Assembly (NCBI GenBank): GCA_000332255.1
Contig: KB235926.1
Location: forward strand, 4,229,344 to 4,291,955
Direction of reading: 5' to 3'
Source: a cyanobacterium PCC 7702
GTDB lineage: Bacteria; Cyanobacteriota; Cyanobacteriia; Cyanobacteriales; Nostocaceae
Length of the DNA stretch: 62,612 nucleotides
The notes beneath the pieces were generated by a model, which saw only the letters and a list, made by a program, of their open reading frames with translations, was not told the origin of the DNA and made no database searches. Numbering within the stretch: the stretch's first letter is position 1; each line of letters begins with the position of its first letter. Shown here one piece after another: positions 1-9,600 of this stretch. The translations under genes were made by a program, and so were the position numbers.

Positions 1-33
1 AAAAAAAAGCGTCCCCCCTAAAAGGAAGGACGG
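1..33 (-). terminator. Rho-independent terminator of psbA
   Basis: Read on the minus strand, CGTCC at 32-28 pairs with GGACG at 14-10, extended by G-C and G-U pairs. The stem is followed by a run of eight T at positions 8-1. It lies about 30 bases past the psbA stop codon, which is where a psbA terminator is expected. Confidence 0.75.
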
Positions 34-63
34 AAGAAAAATCAATTGTCGGTGAACACAAGA

Positions 64-1173
<1,110 letters not shown>

Positions 1174-1252
1174 TTAATTTTTGCCTGTAACAGTACCTTA
1201 ACACACTGTTACCTAAATTTACAATAACTCTTTAGATAATAAAGCTGAGTTT

Positions 1253-1266
1253 CTTACTTAAGTAAG
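1253..1266. repeat. 14-bp perfect palindrome between psbA and the Rieske gene
   Basis: CTTACTTAAGTAAG is a perfect palindrome in the divergent region between psbA (minus strand) and the Rieske gene (plus strand). It could be a dimeric regulator site. The sequence shows only the symmetry, and no known factor is recognised. Confidence 0.35.
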
Positions 1267-1420
1267 ATAAGTGTGCCTTGACACTAAAGTTGTGGTAAAG
1301 TTGGTGCTTGCTTATGCTCGACCAACCTTTCGCATCAAGGGTATCAAGTGCAAGATTTCTAAATATCGCCTTGCTGGTGAGAAGATAAAAAAGTTGACCG
1401 CACAAATAAAGAGACCCTAC

Positions 1421-1777
1421 ATGAGTTGGACAAAAGTTCTTTCCGCCGATGCACTTTCTCCAGATTCTCGACAAGTAGTGAAAGTTGGTAACCGTGATAT
1501 TCTACTGCTGAATCACCAAGGTCAACTTTATGCAGTTGAGAATGCCTGTCCCCATTTGAAATTACCTCTCAAAAAAGGCAAAATTACTGAAGATGGAGCT
1601 ATCGTTTGTCCTTGGCATCGTAGTGCTTTTGATCTGCGCACTGGTGAAGTGAAAAAATGGGTTACATGGCCCCCATTAGTTGGTAAGGCTATGAGCATAG
1701 TTTCCCAACAAAAAGCACTACCAGTTTTTCCAGTGCGTGTGGAAGATGGAAGCATCTGGATTGAGGTAGAACAATAG
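1421..1777 (+). CDS. Small Rieske [2Fe-2S] protein (ferredoxin / NirD-like)
   Basis: A soluble Rieske-type iron-sulfur protein of 118 residues. The two cluster half-sites are C43-P-H45 and C63-P-W-H66, with the normal spacing of about 17 residues, so a [2Fe-2S] cluster with two Cys and two His ligands is expected. There is no membrane anchor and no second catalytic domain, which suggests an electron-transfer ferredoxin or NirD-like subunit, not cytochrome bf Rieske. An upstream in-frame start would add 50 basic residues with no Rieske character. I chose ATG 1421 because the conserved fold begins there (MSWTKVLSAD). The gene diverges from psbA and is followed by a palindromic repeat. Its redox partner cannot be told from the sequence. 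Confidence 0.85.
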   Translation: MSWTKVLSADALSPDSRQVVKVGNRDILLLNHQGQLYAVENACPHLKLPLKKGKITEDGAIVCPWHRSAFDLRTGEVKKWVTWPPLVGKAMSIVSQQKALPVFPVRVEDGSIWIEVEQ

Positions 1778-1797
1778 CAAATTTTGAAACTGATGTG

Positions 1798-1823
1798 GCC
1801 AGCTAGCTAGCTAGCTAGCTGGC
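1798..1823. repeat. 26-bp perfect palindrome built from tandem AGCT/GCTA units
   Basis: Five AGCT units at 1801-1820 are flanked by GCC and GGC, giving a 26-bp sequence equal to its own reverse complement. It sits about 20 bases after the Rieske stop codon. As RNA it would form a hairpin, but no T tract follows, so terminator function is unproven. The tetranucleotide array may be prone to slippage. Confidence 0.7.
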
Positions 1824-1905
1824 TACCTTCATGAATTGTCAATCAATTCTTAAATAAAAATCTGTTTTCTCATACTTATAACGAGTACGTGTTAGACTAA
1901 AATAG

Positions 1906-1920
1906 TCATAATCGTTATGA
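1906..1920. promoter_or_regulatory. Candidate PerR/Fur-type box upstream of rubrerythrin
   Basis: TCATAATCGTTATGA is a 6-3-6 perfect inverted repeat. It matches the classical PerR box TTATAATNATTATAA at 12 of the 14 defined positions. It lies 52 bases before the rubrerythrin ATG. Part of it recurs just upstream (TTATAACGAGTACG near 1877, TTATGAGTACG at 1915), so there may be two sites. Peroxide-responsive control of rubrerythrin by PerR is established in other bacteria; here it is inferred from the box. Confidence 0.5.
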
Positions 1921-1972
1921 GTACGTATAAATGTGATAGTACTCGGGAATCGAATTAAAAAAAGGAAAGACT

Positions 1973-2686
1973 ATGGACTTATCTAACTCCAACACAGCAA
2001 AGAACTTAGGCGAAGCTTTTGCTGGGGAAGCGATGGCGAATCGCAAGTATTTGTTTTTTGCAGAAGTAACTCGTCAGTTGGGGATGAACGAGCTGTCGAA
2101 GTTGTTTCGGGAAACAGCGAATCAGGAGACAGAACATGCTTTTGCTCATTTTCGCCTTATGCATCCAGAGTTAGTGGTGGATGATGTGGCCTCTTTAACA
2201 CAAGAGGAAAAAAAGGCGATCGCTGCTCGTTGTTTAGAGTTAGCGATTGAAGGGGAAACCTACGAGTACACTACCATGTATCCTGGATTTGCCGAGCAGG
2301 CGCGTGCTGAGGGCGATCGCCAAGCTGTGGTTGAATTCGAAGCACAACAAGCAGAGTCACAAGAACACGCGGAAACATTCCGCAAAGCTGCCCGCAATTT
2401 TGGTTTATTAACGCACATAGAAAATCATCATGCACGTCAGTATACGGAAGCTTTGCAGGTGCTGCAAGGGGAAAATCCTGCTCCCAAAGTAGCTAGTAGC
2501 GATCCTGCTAACCAGAAATGGATTTGTCGTCAATGTTCGATGATATACAATCCCCTTGAGGGCGATCCTGATTCTGGAATTGCTCCTGGAACACCTTTTG
2601 AAGCGATTCCTGAAGATTGGTTTTGTCCCATCTGCGGTGCTAGCAAGAAAACTTTCGTTCCTTATCACGAAGTAGTTGCAGCTTAG
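1973..2686 (+). CDS. rbr: Rubrerythrin with full-length C-terminal rubredoxin domain
   Basis: A cytoplasmic non-haem iron peroxidase that reduces hydrogen peroxide. Residues ~5-165 form a four-helix ferritin-like domain carrying the paired Glu/His di-iron motifs (EAMANRKY, ANQETEHAFAHF, GETYEYTTMY, QQAESQEHAETF). Residues ~182-230 form a rubredoxin domain with C185-x2-C188 and a CPIC motif near 218. The spacing between the two Cys pairs is 29 residues, as in genuine rubredoxin, instead of the short linker of classical rubrerythrin. This matches the form known from heterocystous cyanobacteria. An AGGAAAG ribosome-binding site precedes ATG 1973. A PerR-like operator upstream points to peroxide control. 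In diazotrophic filaments rubrerythrin protects heterocysts from peroxide; that role is inferred here. Confidence 0.95.
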   Translation: MDLSNSNTAKNLGEAFAGEAMANRKYLFFAEVTRQLGMNELSKLFRETANQETEHAFAHFRLMHPELVVDDVASLTQEEKKAIAARCLELAIEGETYEYTTMYPGFAEQARAEGDRQAVVEFEAQQAESQEHAETFRKAARNFGLLTHIENHHARQYTEALQVLQGENPAPKVASSDPANQKWICRQCSMIYNPLEGDPDSGIAPGTPFEAIPEDWFCPICGASKKTFVPYHEVVAA

Positions 2687-2795
2687 GAAGAAAAACTAGC
2701 CTCGCGTGGAGACTGTATTTTTGCTATAGACGTAGGAGTTTCCCGCAGGCTTGAAAAATGGCATGTTAGTGTCGGTAGCGAGTGTAGCGCTCGAG

Positions 2796-3830
2796 TTATA
2801 CACTTTTGACGCAACGAGTATTTTTACCACCTTCCTTGCAATTCTCAAAAGTAATTTTTTTGGCAACAATATCTTCTTTTGTGCTCAAGGCTTCTTTTTG
2901 GACTAATTCCGGAACCATGGTCCCGAATTTTCCCAGATACAGTATATCTGGTTTTTCTAGACCGAGAGTGTAGATTTGACCTTTTAATTGTTTTTTCTTT
3001 GCCAAAGAAGCCATCTGGGCGATCGCTAAATCAATTCTTTTCACAGTGCTAGTCAAAACAGCTTGGGGAGCAACTTCTAATTGGTCTTTGACATTACCAA
3101 AAGCATAAATCTTTTTCTCGCTAGCGGTTTGTAAAACTGCATCAGAGGCGCTATCTAACCATTGGTATATAACATCAGCACCGGAAGCAATTAAAGCTAG
3201 AGTAGCTTTTTTAGCTTTTGCAACATCATTGCCATCTCCTAGAAACAAAGATTTAATTTCAATACTTGGCTTGACCCTTTTTGCTCCTAATTCCAGGCCG
3301 CGTAATTCTTGTTCGGTAGCTGGCAATTTTTGTGCGGCCAGATAAGCGAGGGTATTAGATTTTGACATGGATGCGCCAATAATTCCGCACAAATAGCTGG
3401 CTTGGAGATGGTCTATTTGCAAAGCAGCGATATTTTTACCCTTGATAGTACCGTTGACGGCGACAAAAAATGTTTGGGAAAATTGGGGGGCAACTTGTGA
3501 AATTGCTGGCTCAAATTGTTCGCCGTGAGTAAAAATTAAATTGTAACCCTTGCGAGCCAAGTCTGAGAGTGCTTGTGCTTGATTTTCTGGCGTGAGTTGT
3601 TCTAGGTAAGTTATTTGAGCGCCCAATTTTTGTTTAGTAAGCTGCAGGCCTTCGTAAGCAGATTGGTTCCAAGCTCCCTTGTTAATTAGTCCTGAAACAG
3701 CGATCGCAATCTTAAGACTTTCCCCAGTCATTGTCAGTTTGGGAGTGTAGTTGTGACCGCAAGTCTTTAGCAGCAAACTCGTGGCAAAAGTTGCTGAAGT
3801 GTACGAAACAAACCGACGCCTTCCTAGCAT
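2796..3830 (-). CDS. BMP/PnrA-family substrate-binding protein
   Basis: A periplasmic binding protein of the basic-membrane-protein (BMP/TmpC/PnrA) family, which typically binds nucleosides or similar ligands for an ABC importer. From about residue 40 the two-lobed fold is recognisable (IAIAVSGLINKGAWNQSAYEG, an internal FVAVNG strand, YLCGIIGA, ADVIYQWLDSAS). The start at 3830 gives an N-terminus of MLGRRRFVSYTSA followed by a hydrophobic stretch and Cys, like a twin-arginine signal. An alternative start at 3896, preceded by GGAAACAG, would add 22 residues and bury that signal. No ATPase or permease of the nucleoside type is adjacent; the sugar-type permease at 4760 is on the other strand. 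The ligand is unknown. Confidence 0.85.
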   Translation of the reverse strand: MLGRRRFVSYTSATFATSLLLKTCGHNYTPKLTMTGESLKIAIAVSGLINKGAWNQSAYEGLQLTKQKLGAQITYLEQLTPENQAQALSDLARKGYNLIFTHGEQFEPAISQVAPQFSQTFFVAVNGTIKGKNIAALQIDHLQASYLCGIIGASMSKSNTLAYLAAQKLPATEQELRGLELGAKRVKPSIEIKSLFLGDGNDVAKAKKATLALIASGADVIYQWLDSASDAVLQTASEKKIYAFGNVKDQLEVAPQAVLTSTVKRIDLAIAQMASLAKKKQLKGQIYTLGLEKPDILYLGKFGTMVPELVQKEALSTKEDIVAKKITFENCKEGGKNTRCVKSV

Positions 3831-3932
3831 GTATGAGTACTGTGAACTAGCACGGTGCAAATTACCGACCCACGGTACGGAAAACAGATTTGGCATCTGT
3901 TTCCGTGTCCATGGCGGAAGCTAACAGTAATT

Positions 3933-4658
3933 TTACTTTACGAAAGTCCACTCTAAAGTTTTAATTGGTGCGACTTGCAGGGCTTGTGAAAGTTCGGCGC
4001 TGCTGTCAAATTGTAACTGTTGCAGATAGCTAGCTTCAACTCGGACTTGAAACTTTTCCTCTTGAAAAGGCCAAGGTTTGACGGTTACATCACCATTATG
4101 GTTTTGAAGAACATCGTAGCGGGTACCGTCTGGTAAGGTAGCGATTTCTAGGAAGCGTTCGCCGACGGGTAGCTGACGTTGGCAAAGAATCAGAGACAAG
4201 CGATCGCACCACTGAAAAAAGCCATAAGCTGCAGCGGCTTCATCTTTTGTAATATTTAATTCTTGCCGCCATTGCTCTTGCTGGCGCAATTGTTCGTCTA
4301 AAAAGTCATCTAATTCTGGCGATTCTTTGCGCTTACCTTCATAAAGAAAGCTCATGTGCATGGAAATGAGCATTGCTATCCATCTTCCTCGATAACGGGC
4401 ATCTTGCGTAAGTTTGCGTATTTTTGGCAGATGCACCGTGCGCTCGAGGGTAAAGTCTAGCGGTGCACCGACCGGGGTAATGTTGTTTTCTTCCCATTCT
4501 TTTTCCAAATCGTCATGGTGGGAAATAGCAGCAATACATTCCAACCAGCGTACCGGACGTTGTTTGGGGTGCCAGTGTCCGGCAATTTGTGCTGCTAGCA
4601 AGGCATGAGCGCGATGATAAATTACCTCCCAGCCTTGTTCGTGTTGGTTCACAATCAT
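3933..4658 (-). CDS. DUF3891 family protein (HD-like)
   Basis: A soluble protein of 241 residues resembling the DUF3891 family, which is common in cyanobacteria and Bacilli. The N-terminal half has a metal-binding look similar to HD-domain phosphohydrolases: RAHALLAAQIAGHW, then AAISHHDD, then MLISMHMSFLYEG. The C-terminal ~60 residues form a separate beta-rich piece (FQVRVEASYL). No activity is established for the family as far as I know. The gene stands between the BMP gene, 102 bases downstream on the same strand, and a divergent ABC permease. The start at ATG 4658 (MIVNQHEQGWEVI) matches family N-termini. Confidence 0.8.
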   Translation of the reverse strand: MIVNQHEQGWEVIYHRAHALLAAQIAGHWHPKQRPVRWLECIAAISHHDDLEKEWEENNITPVGAPLDFTLERTVHLPKIRKLTQDARYRGRWIAMLISMHMSFLYEGKRKESPELDDFLDEQLRQQEQWRQELNITKDEAAAAYGFFQWCDRLSLILCQRQLPVGERFLEIATLPDGTRYDVLQNHNGDVTVKPWPFQEEKFQVRVEASYLQQLQFDSSAELSQALQVAPIKTLEWTFVK

Positions 4659-4759
4659 CGATTAGCCTCTATTATTCATGTAATATGAGTTAACCTTTCT
4701 TATGTTGCAAAACTCGCGGCTGCAATCCATCTTCCCCGAGTACAAAATTAAGCATCGTT

Positions 4760-5656
4760 ATGAATAAATTCAAGTCAAAAAATAAAATATTTTTCCATCA
4801 GCAATTAACTCCTTACTTATTTTTGCTACCTGCTTTGCTTATCTTGGGATTAACAGTGTTTTGGCCGGCGCTGCAAGCTTTTTATCTTAGCTTTACCCGT
4901 TACGAATACGATTTAACACAAACACCGCAATGGGTCGGTTTTGCTAACTTTCGCCGCCTGTGGAACGATGCGGTTTTTTGGCAAACTCTTGGAAACACGC
5001 TGTTATATCTAGTAGTGGTAGTGCCAATTTTAGTTGTTGCTCCCTTGGTACTGGCAATTTTAGTGAATCGGAAACTACGCGGTATACATTGGTTTCGCGC
5101 TGCCTACTATACTCCTGTGGTTATCTCCATGGTCGTGGCGGGAATTGCCTGGCGGTGGTTATATGCAGAAAATGGTCTACTCAACCAGCTGCTGAGGGGT
5201 ATTTTCCCAGAAGGTATTCCTTGGCTAACCAGTCCCCGCTTTGCTTTGTTTAGCGTTATGGCCGTTACCATCTGGAAAGGATTGGGCTATTATATGGTGA
5301 TTTATCTGGCAGGGTTACAATCAATACCAGATGACATATACGAGGCGGCGGCGATCGACGGTTCTGATGGTGTTTGCAAACACTGGGATATAACCGTACC
5401 TTTGATGAAACCCTATCTTGCTTTAGTCGCGGTCATATCAGCAATATCCGCGACAAAGGTATTCGAGGAAGTATATATTATGACACAAGGAGGACCGCGT
5501 AACAGTTCGAAAACAATTGTTTACTATTTGTATGAACAAGCTTTTAACAACTTGGAAATTAGTTATGCCTGTACGATTGGGCTGGTATTATTTTTGATTA
5601 TTTTAGGGTTGTCAGTTCTGCGATTATCTGTTATTTTTAAGGATGCAAATTCATAG
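4760..5656 (+). CDS. Carbohydrate ABC transporter permease (MalF/UgpA type), orphan
   Basis: An inner-membrane permease of a CUT1-type sugar importer, 298 residues. Six hydrophobic segments are visible, starting with PYLFLLPALLILGLTVFWPA. The EAA loop that docks the ATPase is at about residue 194 (EAAAIDGSDGVCKHWDITVP), with the expected Gly and the hydrophobic-Pro end. N-terminal LTPYLFLLPAL and WVGFANFRRLW are typical of MalF/UgpA homologues. The partner permease, binding protein and ATPase that usually sit in the same operon are absent, so it must work with subunits encoded elsewhere or be a remnant locus. Neighbouring genes face the other way or are unrelated. The substrate cannot be named. 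Confidence 0.9.
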   Translation: MNKFKSKNKIFFHQQLTPYLFLLPALLILGLTVFWPALQAFYLSFTRYEYDLTQTPQWVGFANFRRLWNDAVFWQTLGNTLLYLVVVVPILVVAPLVLAILVNRKLRGIHWFRAAYYTPVVISMVVAGIAWRWLYAENGLLNQLLRGIFPEGIPWLTSPRFALFSVMAVTIWKGLGYYMVIYLAGLQSIPDDIYEAAAIDGSDGVCKHWDITVPLMKPYLALVAVISAISATKVFEEVYIMTQGGPRNSSKTIVYYLYEQAFNNLEISYACTIGLVLFLIILGLSVLRLSVIFKDANS

Positions 5657-6005
5657 TGGTTAGGGGTTGGAGTTGAGGTGATTGGGTAGAAAAGCAAGCG
5701 ATCGCGCAACTTTCGGATGTTCCTTTTGTCAAAAAGCGGATTTTAGCAATACAAAACTCAACTCACCCTGTTGTTGGTTGGGAACTTGAATACGAGCTTG
5801 GCATAATTCTTGCAAAATTTAATTTACGAGTCTATTTCTTTACCTAATTTAAGCAAATCTCCTGAGCTATTAACTGCTAAATTAAAAACATGCGGAATTT
5901 TTAACATAGGTATATAAACAGCTTTTACAAAGCATTTATAAAAAAATTACATTTTCTAGCATCTACCGAAAAGTTATTCATATATGAACATGAACGGGAA
6001 AACAG
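5657..6005 (+). other. Intergenic stretch with a possible coding remnant
   Basis: No intact gene. One frame is open from 5677 to a stop near 5846 without a start codon, and reads protein-like (AIAQLSDVPFVKKRILAIQN, then HPVVGWELEYELG). This may be the tail of a lost gene. The remainder, 5847-6005, is AT-rich and featureless apart from being the likely promoter of the next gene. Confidence 0.3.
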
Positions 6006-6614
6006 ATGTTGTCCAATCTTGATTTAATTCGAGAGTTTATCCAATTATCTATCCAGCAAAAGGAAGTTTTATTAGCAAACCAAACTTTAACAGCGCAAAC
6101 ATTTTGTGGTAGTAATAATTTGATGGCAAAAACAGAAGGAATCATTGTCACTTGCAAGCTTGACAATACATGCACTTCTTTTGCTGTTAAAGCTAATTCA
6201 ACTTATTGGGAATTATTAAACCAGGTATTAGCTGAATACAACTTTGTTCTGACTGGAAGTGCAGATAATCGTGGTTTTTATGAATATCAGTATTGTCAAG
6301 TACCAGCAGGCTATCAAATGCATTGCAGCAAAGCGGCGATTTTATGGCGAGCTTGGTGGAAGCATCGCAAGCACATTTTAGGAAGAGGAATTACGTTAGA
6401 ACCTTTAATTGGCGTTCGCCACATAAAACAACATGCGTGGTATCCCATCAAAGATTTAGCTATTAGTGATGGAGTCATTTACATCAAGACATTGGGAAGT
6501 GAAATCACAGTTCATTCTGATGACTTGATCGTTTGGTTGGGTAAAATTGACGACCACCATTCTCACCAAGCTCAAATTACTGTATCCGAATTTTTGCAAG
6601 CAGCTAAATCCTAA
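6006..6614 (+). CDS. Hypothetical protein (202 aa)
   Basis: I do not recognise a named family. The 202-residue protein has no signal peptide or clear membrane segment. Residues ~1-70 are helix-rich, then comes a His/Trp/Arg-rich middle (ILWRAWWKHRKHIL) and a beta-rich part (GVIYIKTLGSEITVHSDDLIV) that could be a small barrel. The coding frame is convincing: one uninterrupted frame with balanced codon use. ATG 6006 starts 350 bases after the permease. It runs convergently toward tamB, with only 20 bases between the two stop codons. A role in cell-specific physiology is possible, but nothing in the sequence shows it. Confidence 0.6.
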   Translation: MLSNLDLIREFIQLSIQQKEVLLANQTLTAQTFCGSNNLMAKTEGIIVTCKLDNTCTSFAVKANSTYWELLNQVLAEYNFVLTGSADNRGFYEYQYCQVPAGYQMHCSKAAILWRAWWKHRKHILGRGITLEPLIGVRHIKQHAWYPIKDLAISDGVIYIKTLGSEITVHSDDLIVWLGKIDDHHSHQAQITVSEFLQAAKS

Positions 6615-6634
6615 AGCTTCTAGCAACTACCTAC

Positions 6635-9600
6635 TTAAAACCTATCTTCATACTCCAATACGGCCCTGTCATCACCAGCCAAATCAGTGGAAGTACGCAG
6701 ACGCCATTGGGAATTCAAACGGTAGTTAATACCAAACTGGGGAGGTTTATCATTGGTTAAAATTTTCAGAGCGGAAAAGGAGAAGTTACGCGAGATATCA
6801 ACTCCAGCTTCCATCGCTAGGTCAATAGAAGAAGGATTTCTCTTGGTAGTGTTTGTGCTATCAAAGGTAATGGTAGGGAACAAGCGTAGTTCGCTTAAAC
6901 CAAAAGCATTACCAATCTCATTAAAAGTCCGTTGCAAATTCAAAGCCGAACTAGCTAAATTAACAAGTCCGAGCGTAGCATCACCGCGTCCTAGGGTTTC
7001 TACAAAACTACCTCCCAGCATAGTAACGATTTCTGCCTTAGTGTAGGAAGGATTGCTTTTCAACTCCAGATTTTGGTTAATTTGACTAGCTGGACCATCA
7101 ATAGTGGCTTCAACACGAACTGTGTTTACAGGATTAAAATTTGTTATGATTCCGTCATTAATCTCAGAGGCAACGGCGGAACTAGCAACCTGCATGGGAT
7201 TTGCATCCAAAATATTAGTAACTAAGCGAATGTCCAAATCTGGATCTTGATTGCCTCTGAAGATTGCTGTATGCTTGTAGCCACGGGCAAGGTTGAATTG
7301 GGTAGCAAACAAATTTACGTCTCCATCCTGCAGTCGAATAGTTCCTTCGGGTTCTGGTTTGTTGAGGGTACCATTAACTTTAACAGAGCCGGTAGCTCGA
7401 AAACTAAGAATTGGTGGAAGAGTAATTTCTACATTTTTCCCCAATACAATCTCCAGATCGTGGAAGCGGGTGACTGCAGTTCCAACTTCTGACTTTGGTT
7501 CCCGGATCGCTTTGCGCAGAGAAATTTCTTCTTGGCTTTTGCTTGCATTGCTGCTGGCGTTGGCAGATTGGGCAATAAAAACCTGGCCGTGAGATAGTTT
7601 GAGTTCACCGCCAATGATGGGACTAAAAGCGGAACCAGTGATTTGCAGGTTACCGTTAATGCCTCCTTGATATTTTTCCCTGAGATTTATTGCTAACTGA
7701 TGGAGGTAGATGTTGAGGGGATTGTCTGTTGACTGTTGAGGATTGAAAATCGGGATTTCTCCTTGAGCTGTAAAACTACCTTTGCTAAATTTGCCTTGGA
7801 GACTGTCTACTTTGATGCGGTCAAAATTAAACTCTATTTTTCCGGTTACATCTGTTAGTTTTCCGGGTAAAGCTTGAGCAGCTGCAAAGGTAGCTCCTTT
7901 GATAGTAGCAACGCCGTTTAGGATTGGTTGTTGTGTTGTTCCGCTGACTGTTAAGTTTAGGTCTCCCTCACCTTTTTCAAAGGTTAGTTGGTCGGTCAAT
8001 ATGTTTAATACCGTTAATCCCTCTTTTTTCACCTTGACATCCAGACTGAGTTGATTGCTGTCTGGTCTGACGGAAGCAAAAGGTAATTTGTAGGGAATGC
8101 TACCAGTAATTGCAACAGGTTCAAGACCGGAAACAACTACGCTGCTACCAAAATTCAAGCGTCCGTCGTTGTAGCTGAAACTAGCATTTGCTGATTCTAT
8201 TCCTTTGCGATTCAAGGTTCCTTGAGTGATTTGCAATTCTCCTCTGGCTTGGGGATTGGCTATACTACCTGCTACAGTTGCTGTGGCGTTGATATTACCT
8301 GTTAAACCAACGGGTAGTTTGACGTAGTTATTTAGCAGTTCTAAAGGAAGATTTTTAATACGTAACTGTCCCGATTGTTCTGTACCGCCGATGTTACCGG
8401 TGAAAGCGATGAGACTGTTGTTTGATTGCAGTCGCAAAGGCAATAATCTCAGTACGCCGTTTTCAAAGCTACCTTTGGCGATGACTTGCTCTGCTGCGTA
8501 AAAATGTTCCGGATCTTCTTGTGGTCTTCCCCAGACAAAATTTTCGCCATTGAAGTCGAACTTCACCGCCAAATTATTATTAGTAGCCGTGTCTACAGTG
8601 ACTTCGCCATTGAAAGTGCCTTTTAAGTCTGCTAGATCTGGGAGGAAAGAAGTTTGGCGACGTTGTTGTTGCTGTTGTGTTAGTAGAGCTTTGATTTCTG
8701 AAAAACGCTGGATTTGAGCTTGTAAAGATTCGTTTGGTAAACCTACTGCTACTGTTTGGAGATCGCTAGCTTTGCCGTAAGTTGGTGGAGTGAAACCACG
8801 CTGCAAGTCTTTTAATTCAAATATTTGTAGTGCGGTGAGAACATCTTGGATTTGGCCTTGGTTAACTGTTAATTTGCCTTGAATTAGGGGTTTTGTGGCT
8901 GTTGGCGTAAAAGTACCAGCCATTGTATAACGACTGTTACCTTTGATAAGGGTACTGTTGTTGAGAGTTACCTTGCCATTTTCGTAGCGAAATTGTGCTA
9001 GGAGGCGATCGCCCAGGAAGATGCGAGCTAACCGTGGTTGCTCAATAGCTATATTTCCCACTGTTTCCCAAGTGTTTTGCTTGATTTGTAAATCTCCAGA
9101 CAACAGTCCTGCAAGTTTTCCGGCGTTAAGGAAAGTAGTTGCAGGTATACTCCAATCCCAAGCTATTAAGGGGAAATTTTCTACTTTAGCTATGAAGGTA
9201 TCACCTTGTAACTGTCCGCTTGCAGAAGCTTTTTGCCATTGCACGTTGAAAGCACGGGGACGATAATTTGCATCTAGGTGAAAGGCAATTTTGTCATGCG
9301 TACCTGTGACATCCAAATCTAAGCCTTGACTTGGAAGTGACTGAATATTTCCCGTTAGTACTGGTTCAAAAGCAAATCTATTGACAGCAAAATTTTTCAG
9401 TATTAGTTTTCCTACTACATCTGGCGTGGGAAGCTTCCCGGCTATTTGTCCGCTAAAATCAGCTTTACCTTGTACATTAACTGTATTGGGTAACTGGAAA
9501 GGCAGATTTTGTAAGTTATAATTTTTAGCTTGTACCTGCAGAGCTAATTCAGTAATTTCCGGTACAACGCCAGAACTGGCTTTGGTGAGGATGTAGCCAC

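Noticed and set aside
5677-5846. Protein-like open frame without start codon
   Set aside because: No start and no recognised family; mentioned only as a possible remnant in the gap entry.
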